Assembly (NCBI RefSeq): GCF_019720915.1
Contig: NZ_JAHKSI010000001.1
Coordinates: 2,604,001-2,668,000, forward strand
Length of the DNA: 64,000 nt
Origin: Alkalihalobacillus sp. TS-13
Lineage (GTDB): Bacteria; Bacillota; Bacilli; Bacillales; Fictibacillaceae
Reading direction: 5' to 3'
Positions 22,786 to 31,075 of the stretch are shown one piece after another. A program made the position numbers and the translations under genes. The notes beneath the pieces were generated by a model. It made no database searches and was not told the origin of the DNA. It worked only from the letters and a program-made list of their open reading frames with translations. Positions within the stretch are counted from its first letter, which is position 1. Each line of letters opens with the position of its first letter.

Positions 22786-24252
22786 CTAGGCTTTATTGTA
22801 GATGCTTTGAAATTTTTCATGACGACTTTCCAGACGATCTGCTGCTTCATGGCGTTCCTCTTCCCGAAGCTTACCCACGTGTTTCGGCAATTCACCTCTG
22901 GTATGGTAAGGTCCACCCTCATGAATGACATTCCACATCGGGTCGGTCGGATAATCAGCAGTGACCATTTGCTCTGCCACCCACTCATCCAGCAGTCTCA
23001 ATCCTTGTCCAACGATTTCGGGGCGTTCATCTACAAGGTTCGTGGTTTCGTGGGGGTCATTTTCAATATCAAAAAGCATCAAATCAGGGAAATCCTTCAA
23101 CCCGTCATGATACGTACGGATCAATATCCAATTATCGAACCGGACAGCACGCTGGCAGCTCCAAGCGGCCTGACTGACGACAAGATAAGGTCTCCCAGCC
23201 GAGCGGCCTTCCGTCACTGCAGGAAGAAAACTTGTCCCGTCCCATTTTCCGCGAGGCTCACCACCAGCCATTTCCGTCAATGTTGGGCCAAGGTCGACTT
23301 GATAGTGGAAATCTTCATCCACTTGTCCCTGACGTATTTGCGGACCTGCCATGATCAATGGAATCCTGCTTGTAATATGATCGGCTGTCTGGTGATCGCC
23401 ATATACGTTCAACTCTCCTTGATTTTCACCATGGTCAGCCGAAATGATGATCATCGTATCTTCAAGTAAGCCTTCCTCTTCCAGCGTATTGAGAATCATG
23501 CCGACATGGTCGTCAACATAACGGATTGCTGTGTCATATCCGTCAATCCATCTCTTGAAGTCTTCCCGGGAATGGATTTCGTGCGGGAGATCTGGCCATT
23601 GATTGCCTGCTGGCACATTACGTGCACTCATCGGACCAAAACTCTCTTGATGCTGGGCAATGATTTCGTCTGTCAACCATTCTGGAGCTGGATCATTTTT
23701 GAAAGGGTTTCCATAAGATTCCGGAGATCGATAAGGTGTATGCGGATCCCAGAAATTGAGATACAATAACCAGTCTTCTTTTTCCGTACCTCTCCCCTTG
23801 ATCCATCTCAATGCTTCTTCTGAAACTTCTCCTGCCGTTTCTCCAGCATGTTTTCCGGTATCGATCATCTCAAGGAATCCTTCTACAACATCCCAGTTTG
23901 CATGCCGGCTAGGAAAAGGACTGATCATTGCCGTGTGATGACCCTGGAAACGTACAACATCAACCCATGCCTGGTAAGGAGAACGATGGTAATTGAATTC
24001 GCGGCCCGAGCCGATTGGACGGTTATCTGCTTCAAGTCCGCCATGGTTCACCGCACCTGTATGGATGCCGAATCGGGACTTGAACATAGCATTTCGGGAA
24101 GGGGCACATGGTGCATCCGAAGCATAATAGTTTGTGAACCTTGTACCTCTTTCAGCAATGCTATCAATATTTGGTGACGTATTCCGGTGGTAGCCATAGC
24201 ACCCTAAATGGTCTGGGCGCAGTGAATCGATATCAATGTAGAGTATACGCAT
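22786..24252 (-). CDS. Formylglycine-dependent sulfatase, cytoplasmic
   Basis: Type I sulfatase removing sulfate esters (or N-sulfate) from a sugar. The active-site motif is C49-A-P-S-R53 (SDAPCAPSRNAM), where Cys is converted to formylglycine. Calcium ligands appear in YIDIDSLRPDH (Asp7, Asp9) and ISADHGENQGE. The typical opening LRPDHLGCYGYHRNTSPNID is also present (20 residues). 488 residues, normal. I chose ATG 24252, 7 nt after GGAAGGAAG; an open frame to 24294 would run through that site. No signal peptide, unlike many secreted sulfatases. It heads the sulfatase-GH144-like transcript, divergent from an AraC regulator. The substrate class (S1 subfamily) needs a profile search. Confidence 0.92.
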   Translation of the reverse strand: MRILYIDIDSLRPDHLGCYGYHRNTSPNIDSIAERGTRFTNYYASDAPCAPSRNAMFKSRFGIHTGAVNHGGLEADNRPIGSGREFNYHRSPYQAWVDVVRFQGHHTAMISPFPSRHANWDVVEGFLEMIDTGKHAGETAGEVSEEALRWIKGRGTEKEDWLLYLNFWDPHTPYRSPESYGNPFKNDPAPEWLTDEIIAQHQESFGPMSARNVPAGNQWPDLPHEIHSREDFKRWIDGYDTAIRYVDDHVGMILNTLEEEGLLEDTMIIISADHGENQGELNVYGDHQTADHITSRIPLIMAGPQIRQGQVDEDFHYQVDLGPTLTEMAGGEPRGKWDGTSFLPAVTEGRSAGRPYLVVSQAAWSCQRAVRFDNWILIRTYHDGLKDFPDLMLFDIENDPHETTNLVDERPEIVGQGLRLLDEWVAEQMVTADYPTDPMWNVIHEGGPYHTRGELPKHVGKLREEERHEAADRLESRHEKFQSIYNKA

Positions 24253-24293
24253 GATGAATCTTCCTTCCTTTAATAAATTGTCAGATTTGTACA

Positions 24294-24378
24294 TTTCATA
24301 GAATCTAGAGGTTTTTCACAGAAGTCTTTTCATAGAAAAAGTCCAGCTCTAACCCCTGGAACCATTGGTATTTCATAG
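24294..24378. promoter_or_regulatory. Cluster of TTTCATAG direct repeats between sulfatase and AraC genes
   Basis: TTTCATAG occurs at 24294, 24328 and 24371, with a variant TTTCACAG at 24314 (20 bp from the first). Direct repeats of about this length and spacing are common AraC-family half-sites. The position upstream of the sulfatase gene and before the divergent araC-type gene suits control of the sulfatase transcript. A TATAAT at 24445-24450 may be the -10 of the araC-type gene. Confidence 0.4.
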
Positions 24379-24477
24379 CCCCTCCTTTTTGTATATAATA
24401 AGGGAAAAGATTCTGACTGACCATAAACAAAATTTAAATATTTGTATAATTCATAAATTTATTTATCAGGAGTGTAG

Positions 24478-25233
24478 ATGATGAAGATCTATGGGGTTTA
24501 TCATGATGTGGAACCGACTTGGACAACTGAAAAATCACGTGGATTGAATACGCTGGTTTATGTAACGGAAGGAAAAGTCCGTTACTATATCGACAATAAG
24601 CAGCTGGACTTGGAAAAGGGCGAGATTTTGTATGTTCCATCCAATCAGTATCGTGCTTGGATGAACCATCCCGACGAATCTCATAAAAAATATACTGCTG
24701 TTTTTTCATGGGAGGATTCTATTCAAGCGATTTTTGCTGAACAAGATCAACTACTGAAATTTAAACCTAGAAATTCCGCCTATTATGAACAGAGATTTGC
24801 CTTTCTTTTCGTACAATGGCTCGGGCAGAAGACCTTTTACGAGCAGCTTTCCTATCATGTCATAGCCGAACTTTTATTACTGGTTTCACAAGAAAAATCA
24901 GAACGGAATGCTTCACCAGTCAAAGAACAGATCGTAAGGAAAATGCAAGACCACATCCTGTATAATTTCCGTCGGAATATTACAATTGAAGAGTTGGCGT
25001 CAATTGTGGATGTCACACCAAATTACGTCACCATATTGTTCAAAGAAGTCATCGGTGTAACACCCATTCAGTATTTACACCAGATCCGCATCAACACAGC
25101 ATGGAATTTGATGACAGATACCAATATGACGATAAGAGAGGTCGCTGAATATCTCGGATACTGCGACCAATCTTATTTCAATCGAATGTTCAAAAAATGG
25201 ATGGGTTCTCCACCATCGAGAATGAAACGATAG
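24478..25233 (+). CDS. AraC family transcriptional regulator with cupin-like sensor
   Basis: Local activator candidate. Residues 1-100 form a cupin-type ligand-binding domain (LVYVTEGKVRYYIDNKQLDL, GEILYVPSNQYRAWM). Residues 150-251 are the AraC double helix-turn-helix (ITIEELASIVDVTPNYVT, FKEVIGVTPIQYLHQIR, TIREVAEYLGYCDQSYFNRM). 251 residues, typical. Start ATG 24478, 5 nt after AGGAG; a second ATG follows at once. It is the only regulator gene inside the 31-kb carbohydrate island and is divergent from the sulfatase gene, so it probably senses a sugar of this pathway and activates the sulfatase unit. Confidence 0.88.
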   Translation: MMKIYGVYHDVEPTWTTEKSRGLNTLVYVTEGKVRYYIDNKQLDLEKGEILYVPSNQYRAWMNHPDESHKKYTAVFSWEDSIQAIFAEQDQLLKFKPRNSAYYEQRFAFLFVQWLGQKTFYEQLSYHVIAELLLLVSQEKSERNASPVKEQIVRKMQDHILYNFRRNITIEELASIVDVTPNYVTILFKEVIGVTPIQYLHQIRINTAWNLMTDTNMTIREVAEYLGYCDQSYFNRMFKKWMGSPPSRMKR

Positions 25234-25250
25234 TGGAGGTAATTGGGCAT

Positions 25251-25400
25251 CATACGACCACTCGAGCACGAAAAATGGTGTTCACTGTCCGTATGAATAT
25301 GTCATACGACCACTCGAGCACGGAAAATGGTGTTCACTGTCCGTATGAATGCGTCATACGGACACTCGAGCAAGAAAAATGGTGTTCATTGTCCATAATG
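25251..25400. repeat. 52-bp tandem repeat (three units) with internal dyad
   Basis: Units start at 25251, 25303 and 25355 (period 52). Each reads CATACGACCACTCGAGCA, then AAAAATGGTGTTCA and TGTCCGTATGAA. The two ends are inverted: CATACGGACA (exact in unit 3) pairs with TGTCCGTATG. The first two units are almost identical; the third is truncated at 25400. It fills the space between the ends of the convergent araC-type and oxidoreductase genes and could also end transcription both ways. Confidence 0.85.
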
Positions 25401-25411
25401 TTCACCTGCTA

Positions 25412-26536
25412 TCAAACGGTTACTACACTTGACTTTGATAGGTTACGCACTTCATCTGCCGTCACTTCTCTTCCAAGATGGTCCGATAAATAAATGCCTT
25501 CACTGATCAACATAGTATCCAGGGCAATCTGTGCTGTTGGAAGAAGATTCACTCGGCCTTGAAGGGCTGCAATCCAGTGATGTTGTGAAGAATCATAAGC
25601 GTCTGTGTTTTCTCTTAATTGATGCCATCGGTAATCAGATTGGTCTCCTGGAAAAACAGTGTCCACATCCATATCACACATCGTAGTGTGATAACTTAAC
25701 GGCGTCCTTTTTCCATTATGAACCCCGCGTATTCTGATTCCTCCCTTAGAACCGACAATGCTGCTTCCATCGAATTCATTCAGATGGATTGCCCAGCTCT
25801 CCAGAATATCAAGTGAAGCTCCATCCTTAAACCTGACATAGCCTGTTGCCACTTCCTCAGTATCGAATCTACTGATCTCCCTTCTTTTCGGATCCATATC
25901 CATCTCCTGATAAATTTTTCCGGTAATTGTAGACACCTCTGGCATATCCATCAAGTACAGGAGCTCGGATATATGATAAACTCCCATATCGAACAATGCT
26001 CCACCGCCTGCGCTTTCTTTTCTCGTAAAGAACTCTGTTCCAAAGCCATCTACGAATGGTCTGCCTCTCCTTCTATAGCCAGCTGAACGTGCATGAAAGA
26101 TCTTACCGAGCTTTCCCTCTTCAATGAGCACTTTGGCTGCTTTCGTTTCTCTCAAATAAAGATTACTCAGTTGGATATGAAGCTTTTTCCCGTATTGCTG
26201 AGCCATTTGAAGCATATCACTTCCATCAAGATATGATCCGGCGATCGGCTTTTCACAATAGACATGTTTTCCCGCCTGTAACGCTTCGATCGTGACAGGG
26301 GCATGATAGTTATTATGAAGACATACATCAACGGCATCCAGATCATCCCGCTCAAGCATTTTACGAAAATCGGTATACTTGTACGCTATGTTGTATTTTT
26401 CAGCAACACGATCCAGCTCACTCCCATTGATATCTGCAGCAGCTATTACCTCAGCTCCAGGGATTTTCGAATAAAACTCCAAATGTTGTTTTCCTATGAT
26501 CCCGATTCCGATAATACCGACTTTGATCGTTTCCAT
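25412..26536 (-). CDS. Gfo/Idh/MocA family oxidoreductase
   Basis: NAD(P)-dependent sugar dehydrogenase candidate. N-terminal Rossmann motif GIIGIGIIGKQHLEF (residues 8-22), acceptor region AAADINGSE, catalytic EKP in HVYCEKPIAGS and second-domain GGALFDMGVYHISELLYL with the Asp and His usual in the family. 374 residues. Start ATG 26536 behind GGAGAATCC. It follows the isomerase/epimerase gene by 23 bp, and the two form one transcript converging on araC. In other bacteria such pairs oxidise glycosides to 3-keto forms and then isomerise or cleave them by beta-elimination; that role here is inference. Confidence 0.88.
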   Translation of the reverse strand: METIKVGIIGIGIIGKQHLEFYSKIPGAEVIAAADINGSELDRVAEKYNIAYKYTDFRKMLERDDLDAVDVCLHNNYHAPVTIEALQAGKHVYCEKPIAGSYLDGSDMLQMAQQYGKKLHIQLSNLYLRETKAAKVLIEEGKLGKIFHARSAGYRRRGRPFVDGFGTEFFTRKESAGGGALFDMGVYHISELLYLMDMPEVSTITGKIYQEMDMDPKRREISRFDTEEVATGYVRFKDGASLDILESWAIHLNEFDGSSIVGSKGGIRIRGVHNGKRTPLSYHTTMCDMDVDTVFPGDQSDYRWHQLRENTDAYDSSQHHWIAALQGRVNLLPTAQIALDTMLISEGIYLSDHLGREVTADEVRNLSKSSVVTV

Positions 26537-26559
26537 ATGGATTCTCCTCCCTAAACATT

Positions 26560-27333
26560 TTAAAGTGATAGAACTGGCGATCTATGTTTCAGTGCTCGCC
26601 TGACATTTGCTAGCTGCCACTCGACTTCTATATACTCATTTGCCCCGGAATGGTGTTCCACGCCCAGGCAGCCTTCATACCCTGAATCAAACAAAATATC
26701 GATCTTCTCATCACACTGAGGGATCGTCCATGCCGCCATATGTGTATGGAACGCATAAGGGGCACAAAGCCGATCGCCATTTTCTTTATCCACATCCCAA
26801 TTGTCGAAATGAAGCAGGATGCCGAATGCTGGATCATTCACAGCGTCATACACTTTCTTGATATTGGATGGAACTCTTGAGGTGCCCCAATGGTTTTCAG
26901 GACCGACTTTATAACCTCCTTCTTTTGCCCTTGAAGCATATTCTTTATAGCGATCGACTGTATACTCGAATTGTTCCTCACTCATGTCGATGTCGTGTCC
27001 ACCCATATCGATCCGTACCGTCTCCGCCCCAAGGATTTCAGCTGCACGCAGATTCTTCAAGGCGTTTTGATAGTTGAGCTCTCTTTTTCCTGGATCTTCC
27101 TCCCATAGATGTGCACCATCCACACATAGATTGGCAAGGGTCAGTCCTTTTTCATCCATTGCTTCCCGTACTTTTTTCAAGTAATCCTCTTCGGTATTGA
27201 GCAGCATGCCATTCCAAATGTCAGCTTTATTCAAGTGATAGCGGTACTTTACACTTTCCAAATAGCCAAACACATCCATTTTCCCTTCTTGTAACAGTCC
27301 ATGAAAAGCGAACGATGCAATTGAGATATTCAT
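26560..27333 (-). CDS. Sugar isomerase/epimerase (AP endonuclease 2 TIM barrel)
   Basis: Metal-dependent TIM-barrel enzyme of the xylose-isomerase-like superfamily. 257 residues, no signal peptide. Likely metal ligands are in GYKVGPENHWG (Glu and following His), LLHFDNWDVD (Asp), FHTHMAAW (His) and CLGVEHHSG (Glu). I chose ATG 27333, 8 nt after GGAGG; ATG 27339 touches that site. It is the first gene of a two-gene unit with the oxidoreductase downstream. Related proteins are sugar epimerases or keto-glycoside lyases; the reaction cannot be chosen from sequence. Confidence 0.85.
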   Translation of the reverse strand: MNISIASFAFHGLLQEGKMDVFGYLESVKYRYHLNKADIWNGMLLNTEEDYLKKVREAMDEKGLTLANLCVDGAHLWEEDPGKRELNYQNALKNLRAAEILGAETVRIDMGGHDIDMSEEQFEYTVDRYKEYASRAKEGGYKVGPENHWGTSRVPSNIKKVYDAVNDPAFGILLHFDNWDVDKENGDRLCAPYAFHTHMAAWTIPQCDEKIDILFDSGYEGCLGVEHHSGANEYIEVEWQLANVRRALKHRSPVLSL

Positions 27334-27432
27334 ACACATATCCTCCGATTCTCTTTTTCATTTAACTCTACTAAAAAACGCCGTGGTATATCCCTTTATG
27401 ATCCCTATTCCTACACGCTTCCAACACCTCCT

Positions 27433-27517
27433 TTAAAGAAAACCTGGGGAAATCCAAGCTATTCGTAATGGCTGAGCCATAGTTGCTTATATTAAAAATG
27501 TATTTCATACTTTTTTA
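27433..27517. repeat. 85-bp interspersed element, copy C (diverged)
   Basis: Shares TTAAAGAAAAC, CTGGGGAAATCCAAGC, GGCTGAGCCATAGTTGC and a weakened hairpin (ATGTATTTCATACTTT) with the copies at 966 and 9974. It lies upstream of the isomerase gene. Confidence 0.6.
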
Positions 27518-27540
27518 AGTACAAGGCTTTGTTGATCTTT

Positions 27541-27768
27541 GTTGTTGATTTTAAAACAAAATTCACGACACTCCTGCGGGAACAGCGAGCCAGGTGAGAC
27601 CCCGCAGGGAAGTGATGTCCAGCTCAGCGACCAGTCACTTGGATCACTTCAAACTTCCTGCGGCGGCGACAGCCTCCTCGTCAATTTTTCAGTGACCTAT
27701 GTGACTAAACGGGTCGCTTCCGCTTTTCATTTGCCCGCGGAAAGGGAGTGAATGTCGAAGAAATCAAC
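27541..27768. repeat. Modular intergenic element with the AGTGATGTCC middle module
   Basis: Starts GTTGTTGATTTT, ends GAAATCAAC (inverted ends) and has the same left (ACTCCTGCGGGAACAGCG) and right (CCGCGGAAAGGGAGTGAAT) modules as the copy at 14310. Its middle is different: AGTGATGTCCAGCTCAGCGA, CACTTGGATCACTTC, CAGCCTCCTCGTCAA and AAACGGGTCGCTTCCGC. The same middle module occurs at 56200-56380. Bases 27334-27432 and 27769-27884 hold no gene. Confidence 0.8.
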
Positions 27769-27792
27769 ATCATTCTTTAACAAAGCTAAGTA

Positions 27793-27837
27793 CAAAAAAA
27801 GCAGAGCACACCAATATGCCTTCTGATGTCTCTGCTT
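27793..27837 (-). terminator. Intrinsic terminator after the GH35 operon
   Basis: Minus-strand stem AGCAGAG / CTCTGCT (27830-27836 with 27800-27806), 23-nt loop, then TTTTTTTGT. It closes the isomerase-GH35-YesL-GH35 unit. Confidence 0.75.
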
Positions 27838-27884
27838 CTCGTTGATTTTTAATATGGAATTATTATTGTAGAAAGATATTTTTC

Positions 27885-30296
27885 TTACGTGAAACGTACG
27901 GTTAGATGATCATCGACTTTTGCATGTTTTTTTGAAACAACATACGTTACATTTCCATTCATCTCCACAACGTAATCATCACTTTCTTCAATTTTTCGAT
28001 CCGTATCGAATGCGATGATATCTTCACTTTGTGTAAGACGGAAGTCGATCTGATCCACAGCAACATTTTTGATTTCTGCTGTTGCGTAAAGGACTTTCAC
28101 ATCGCCGAAGGAAACATTCACCGGCAGCATCACTCCGTCTTTACTTTGCAGCTCCAATAGACGGCCATCAAATAGCTCGGTACCGTTCTCATAAATGTGC
28201 AGTTCTTTTTCAAAACCATCCAGGTTCAAAATGTGGATGAACCGCTCACCTTCCTTCGTTACCGTGGAGGTCATGAATATTCCATGATACTTGCAGTCAT
28301 GTTGAAGGGCAGCCTTCACACCCAATCTTTCCAACGCTTCTTTATAAAAACCGAGGTTACAGTTGTACACTGTGCCGATTACAATTGCCCGACCATCTCC
28401 AACACTGGTTTCAAAACCACACACTTCATCCGATCCATACACACGGATCAGTGGTACAGCTTCGCCAGTAGCAAACACTTGTGCGATGTGTGTTCTGATT
28501 TCAGGTCGGGAACCAGCCCAGTCATCACCATAAACAGAGAGTGCATAATGTTGGGACGCACGTCGAACACCAGTCGGTTGCACACCAAGTGCATCAGCAA
28601 GAATCGTACAAGGTTCTGCTTCCAAATCATACGTTGGTACTTGTCCGTAAAGAAGAAGGCTTCCACCGATGTTCAGATAATCTGCTAGTTTTTGTTGGAC
28701 TCCCTCATCCATATAAAGGGCAGATGCAAGGACTAAAACAGGTGTTGTTTCTGGATCAATCGGTTTGTTTTGTACATCGACAGAATCGAACCGATAACCG
28801 GCCAGAAGCATTGCACGGGCCATGTTCTCCCATGCGGCAGGAGCACGATTGGCTTCTATGTTCTGGTATATCTCCTTCATCTTTTCGCTCTCAGGATAAC
28901 GTGATTCTGTCATGAAATAATCCGGAATGAAGGCAAAAGAAACTTCATCATGTTCCTCTTCCATTACCGCAAGCTTATCAGCAACTGCCATCACCGTCTT
29001 TGTTGCTCGAGCCATCCTTGGAAACGTATAATTCAACTCCCCTTCAGGACTGACGGGTGCTGCGAATCCATGCCGCTCCCCAGTATGAGCGATCCTGTCA
29101 TTGCCATCATCATATTTCTGTTCAAGACGGTAGTTCCGTCCCCCCGTGAACAGATAGTAGTTGATCATCCGGTTCCCTTGCGCGATGCACATCCGTACCT
29201 TGAAATCTGCTGCTGATGGATCGTACCGGCTGCTCAGCGTCTCTCCGAAGTTCCCGTCCCCGCAATTGAACTCGACCGATGTCAGAGGCTGGTCCTGATT
29301 GTGGACAGCATCCATGAAACCATTGATCAGATAAAGATCCTGGAACGTACTCATATCCAAATCCCCGAAATAGATATCTGAACCAGAAATGTAACCTGGT
29401 GCTTGCGTATAAGATTCATAGAGTTGGCTGATTCCGATCGGGTAGGTCAAAGCACGGCCACCGCCTGTACCATGGATATTGATGACAAACGGTACATCTT
29501 TTACACCGAATTCTTCTGCATAAGCGCGAAGTATTGCAACATACCTGGCAAAACGGTATCTCATATAATAGCCGAGATCATGATGAAGGGAAGGTGTATA
29601 GTCCTCCTTCGGTGAGCGGATCGAATCATTCCGGATCACCTCATTATCCATTTCAAACGGATAACGGCGTTTCAACTCTTCAGCCTCATACCGTTCATGC
29701 AGCCAGTTTGAAAAGTCATCCAGAACATGATCGGTGAGATCCGGACTGTTGCTGACCCATGAAAGCATCCCGATTTCATTGTCGAGTTGTACCCCGATGA
29801 TATTTCCGCCATTTGTATGCAACCGAGGCGCAATTACGTCCATAACCGCTCCATACCATTTGCGGGTTTCTTCTAAAAATGATGGCGCAAGATAATCAAG
29901 CGTCTTGGCCGTGACCATTTTTCCATCCCAAGTGATCGGAACGATTTCAGGGTGTTTCTCTATTACCCAGTGAGGAATTCCTTCATTTTTCATTTCCGCC
30001 ATGATAAACGGCCCAGGCCGGACAAAAAAGTAAAGATCATTCTCTGCGCACAAATCGATGAACCCTGTCAGGTCAAGTTCAGGGCGCGATTTTCCCTCAA
30101 GATCAACCTCGCCTTCAACCGGTTCATGACAAAGCCAGGGGACATACGAAGCAACCGCATTACAGCCGGATGCTTTCAACTTATCAAGACGATCCTGCCA
30201 TTCCTCTGGTTCTAGGCGGTAATAATGAATTTCTCCGCACATCAGGATTTGAGGTTCACCGTCTATGAGGATTTGCTTGTTTTTCATTTCAATCAT
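27885..30296 (-). CDS. GH35 beta-galactosidase-like glycoside hydrolase, cytoplasmic (paralogue 1)
   Basis: Retaining glycoside hydrolase with an N-terminal GH35 barrel: MCGEIHYYRLEPEEWQDRL, NAVASYVPWLCHEP, FFVRPGPFIMAEM. The acid/base Glu is in VQLDNEIGML (near residue 173) and the nucleophile in LTSVEFNCGDG (near 341). A second domain resembling the GH42 trimerisation fold follows (PVLVLASALYMDEGVQQKL), then a beta-rich C-terminus. 803 residues, no signal peptide. Start ATG 30296, 7 nt after GGAGGG. It is last in a unit with YesL, a second GH35 and an isomerase. It is a paralogue of the protein at 31076-33439 but differs enough to suggest another linkage or sugar (galactose or a related exo-residue). 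Confidence 0.9.
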   Translation of the reverse strand: MIEMKNKQILIDGEPQILMCGEIHYYRLEPEEWQDRLDKLKASGCNAVASYVPWLCHEPVEGEVDLEGKSRPELDLTGFIDLCAENDLYFFVRPGPFIMAEMKNEGIPHWVIEKHPEIVPITWDGKMVTAKTLDYLAPSFLEETRKWYGAVMDVIAPRLHTNGGNIIGVQLDNEIGMLSWVSNSPDLTDHVLDDFSNWLHERYEAEELKRRYPFEMDNEVIRNDSIRSPKEDYTPSLHHDLGYYMRYRFARYVAILRAYAEEFGVKDVPFVINIHGTGGGRALTYPIGISQLYESYTQAPGYISGSDIYFGDLDMSTFQDLYLINGFMDAVHNQDQPLTSVEFNCGDGNFGETLSSRYDPSAADFKVRMCIAQGNRMINYYLFTGGRNYRLEQKYDDGNDRIAHTGERHGFAAPVSPEGELNYTFPRMARATKTVMAVADKLAVMEEEHDEVSFAFIPDYFMTESRYPESEKMKEIYQNIEANRAPAAWENMARAMLLAGYRFDSVDVQNKPIDPETTPVLVLASALYMDEGVQQKLADYLNIGGSLLLYGQVPTYDLEAEPCTILADALGVQPTGVRRASQHYALSVYGDDWAGSRPEIRTHIAQVFATGEAVPLIRVYGSDEVCGFETSVGDGRAIVIGTVYNCNLGFYKEALERLGVKAALQHDCKYHGIFMTSTVTKEGERFIHILNLDGFEKELHIYENGTELFDGRLLELQSKDGVMLPVNVSFGDVKVLYATAEIKNVAVDQIDFRLTQSEDIIAFDTDRKIEESDDYVVEMNGNVTYVVSKKHAKVDDHLTVRFT

Positions 30297-30361
30297 TTTG
30301 CTTCCCTCCTGTTATTTAGTTCCCGCGGAAAACGAGTATATTTCAATAATTAACTGACTTG
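30297..30361. repeat. Tail fragment of the modular element
   Basis: TTCCCGCGGAAAACGAGTAT followed by ATTTCAATAATTA is the outer end of the modular element, as also seen at 50314-50340 (reverse) and 60771-60797. It fills the gap between GH35 and yesL. Confidence 0.5.
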
Positions 30362-31000
30362 CTATCCATTTTTCAAACCTTCCTGTTGCTTTTCATCAAT
30401 TTTCAAAAACATCCTTTGTGCAATCCAGGTCACATATAGCGCAACCACACTTCCACCGAAAAAGGGAATCAGGGTCGGTACAAAGAACATGATGAAACTA
30501 ATGCACACGACCCCCAAAATTGCCACTAAACTCTTAAAAGGATGTAACATGGCGATGAATATCGTATTTCGGAACAGGTGGAAAAGGGTTAATTTGTAAT
30601 GGACGAATACAGGGAAAATCAACGCAAGAATCAGGACATACACGAATAAAAGCATGATTGTGAATGATTTCAAAAGAAAAAAGAGTGTAGAGCCTGAAGA
30701 TGAGAAGAATAGGTAATCCAAATACAATACAATCCCCAGCCCTGTCATGATCCATCCAAACGCATTGGTCTTGCCGAAGTCACTTTTATACGTACTCCAA
30801 AACAATCGGAATATGGAAAAATCATCTTCTCCGCGCACCCAGCGCCGAATTAACGCAAACATGGCAGATGTTGCAGGGAAAAGACCGAACAACATCACAC
30901 CAAGTAAGGAAAACCCGATCCACAATACGTTCACATAAGCGATCCTGGTGATCCATTCAAATAAGACAAACAACTTCCCCTTGAAACCTGTACCATTCAT
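30362..31000 (-). CDS. yesL: YesL family membrane protein (DUF624)
   Basis: 212 residues with about five membrane segments. The YesL hallmarks are present: VNVLWIGFSLLGVMLFGLFPATSAMFAL (quoted part: FSLLGVMLFGLFPATSAM) near the start and FSIFRLFWSTYKSDFGKTN in the first loop. In B. subtilis yesL lies beside the yesMN and yesOPQ rhamnogalacturonan import genes, and homologues accompany many sugar ABC loci; the biochemical role is unknown. It is 65 bp upstream of GH35 paralogue 1 and 75 bp downstream of paralogue 2, so it belongs to that unit. Confidence 0.85.
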   Translation of the reverse strand: MNGTGFKGKLFVLFEWITRIAYVNVLWIGFSLLGVMLFGLFPATSAMFALIRRWVRGEDDFSIFRLFWSTYKSDFGKTNAFGWIMTGLGIVLYLDYLFFSSSGSTLFFLLKSFTIMLLFVYVLILALIFPVFVHYKLTLFHLFRNTIFIAMLHPFKSLVAILGVVCISFIMFFVPTLIPFFGGSVVALYVTWIAQRMFLKIDEKQQEGLKNG

Positions 31001-31075
31001 AAGTCAATCCGCTCCATTATTGTTTTTAGCTAGCTCTGTGATTTTTGCGAAATTCGCAGATGCCCGGCATCCGTA

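Noticed and set aside
24253-24294. 14-residue N-terminal extension of the sulfatase
   Set aside because: It would translate through the GGAAGGAAG ribosome-binding site of the ATG at 24252, after which the sulfatase core begins at once.
25251-25400. CRISPR array
   Set aside because: The whole 52-bp unit is conserved, with no unique spacers, only three units and no cas genes nearby.
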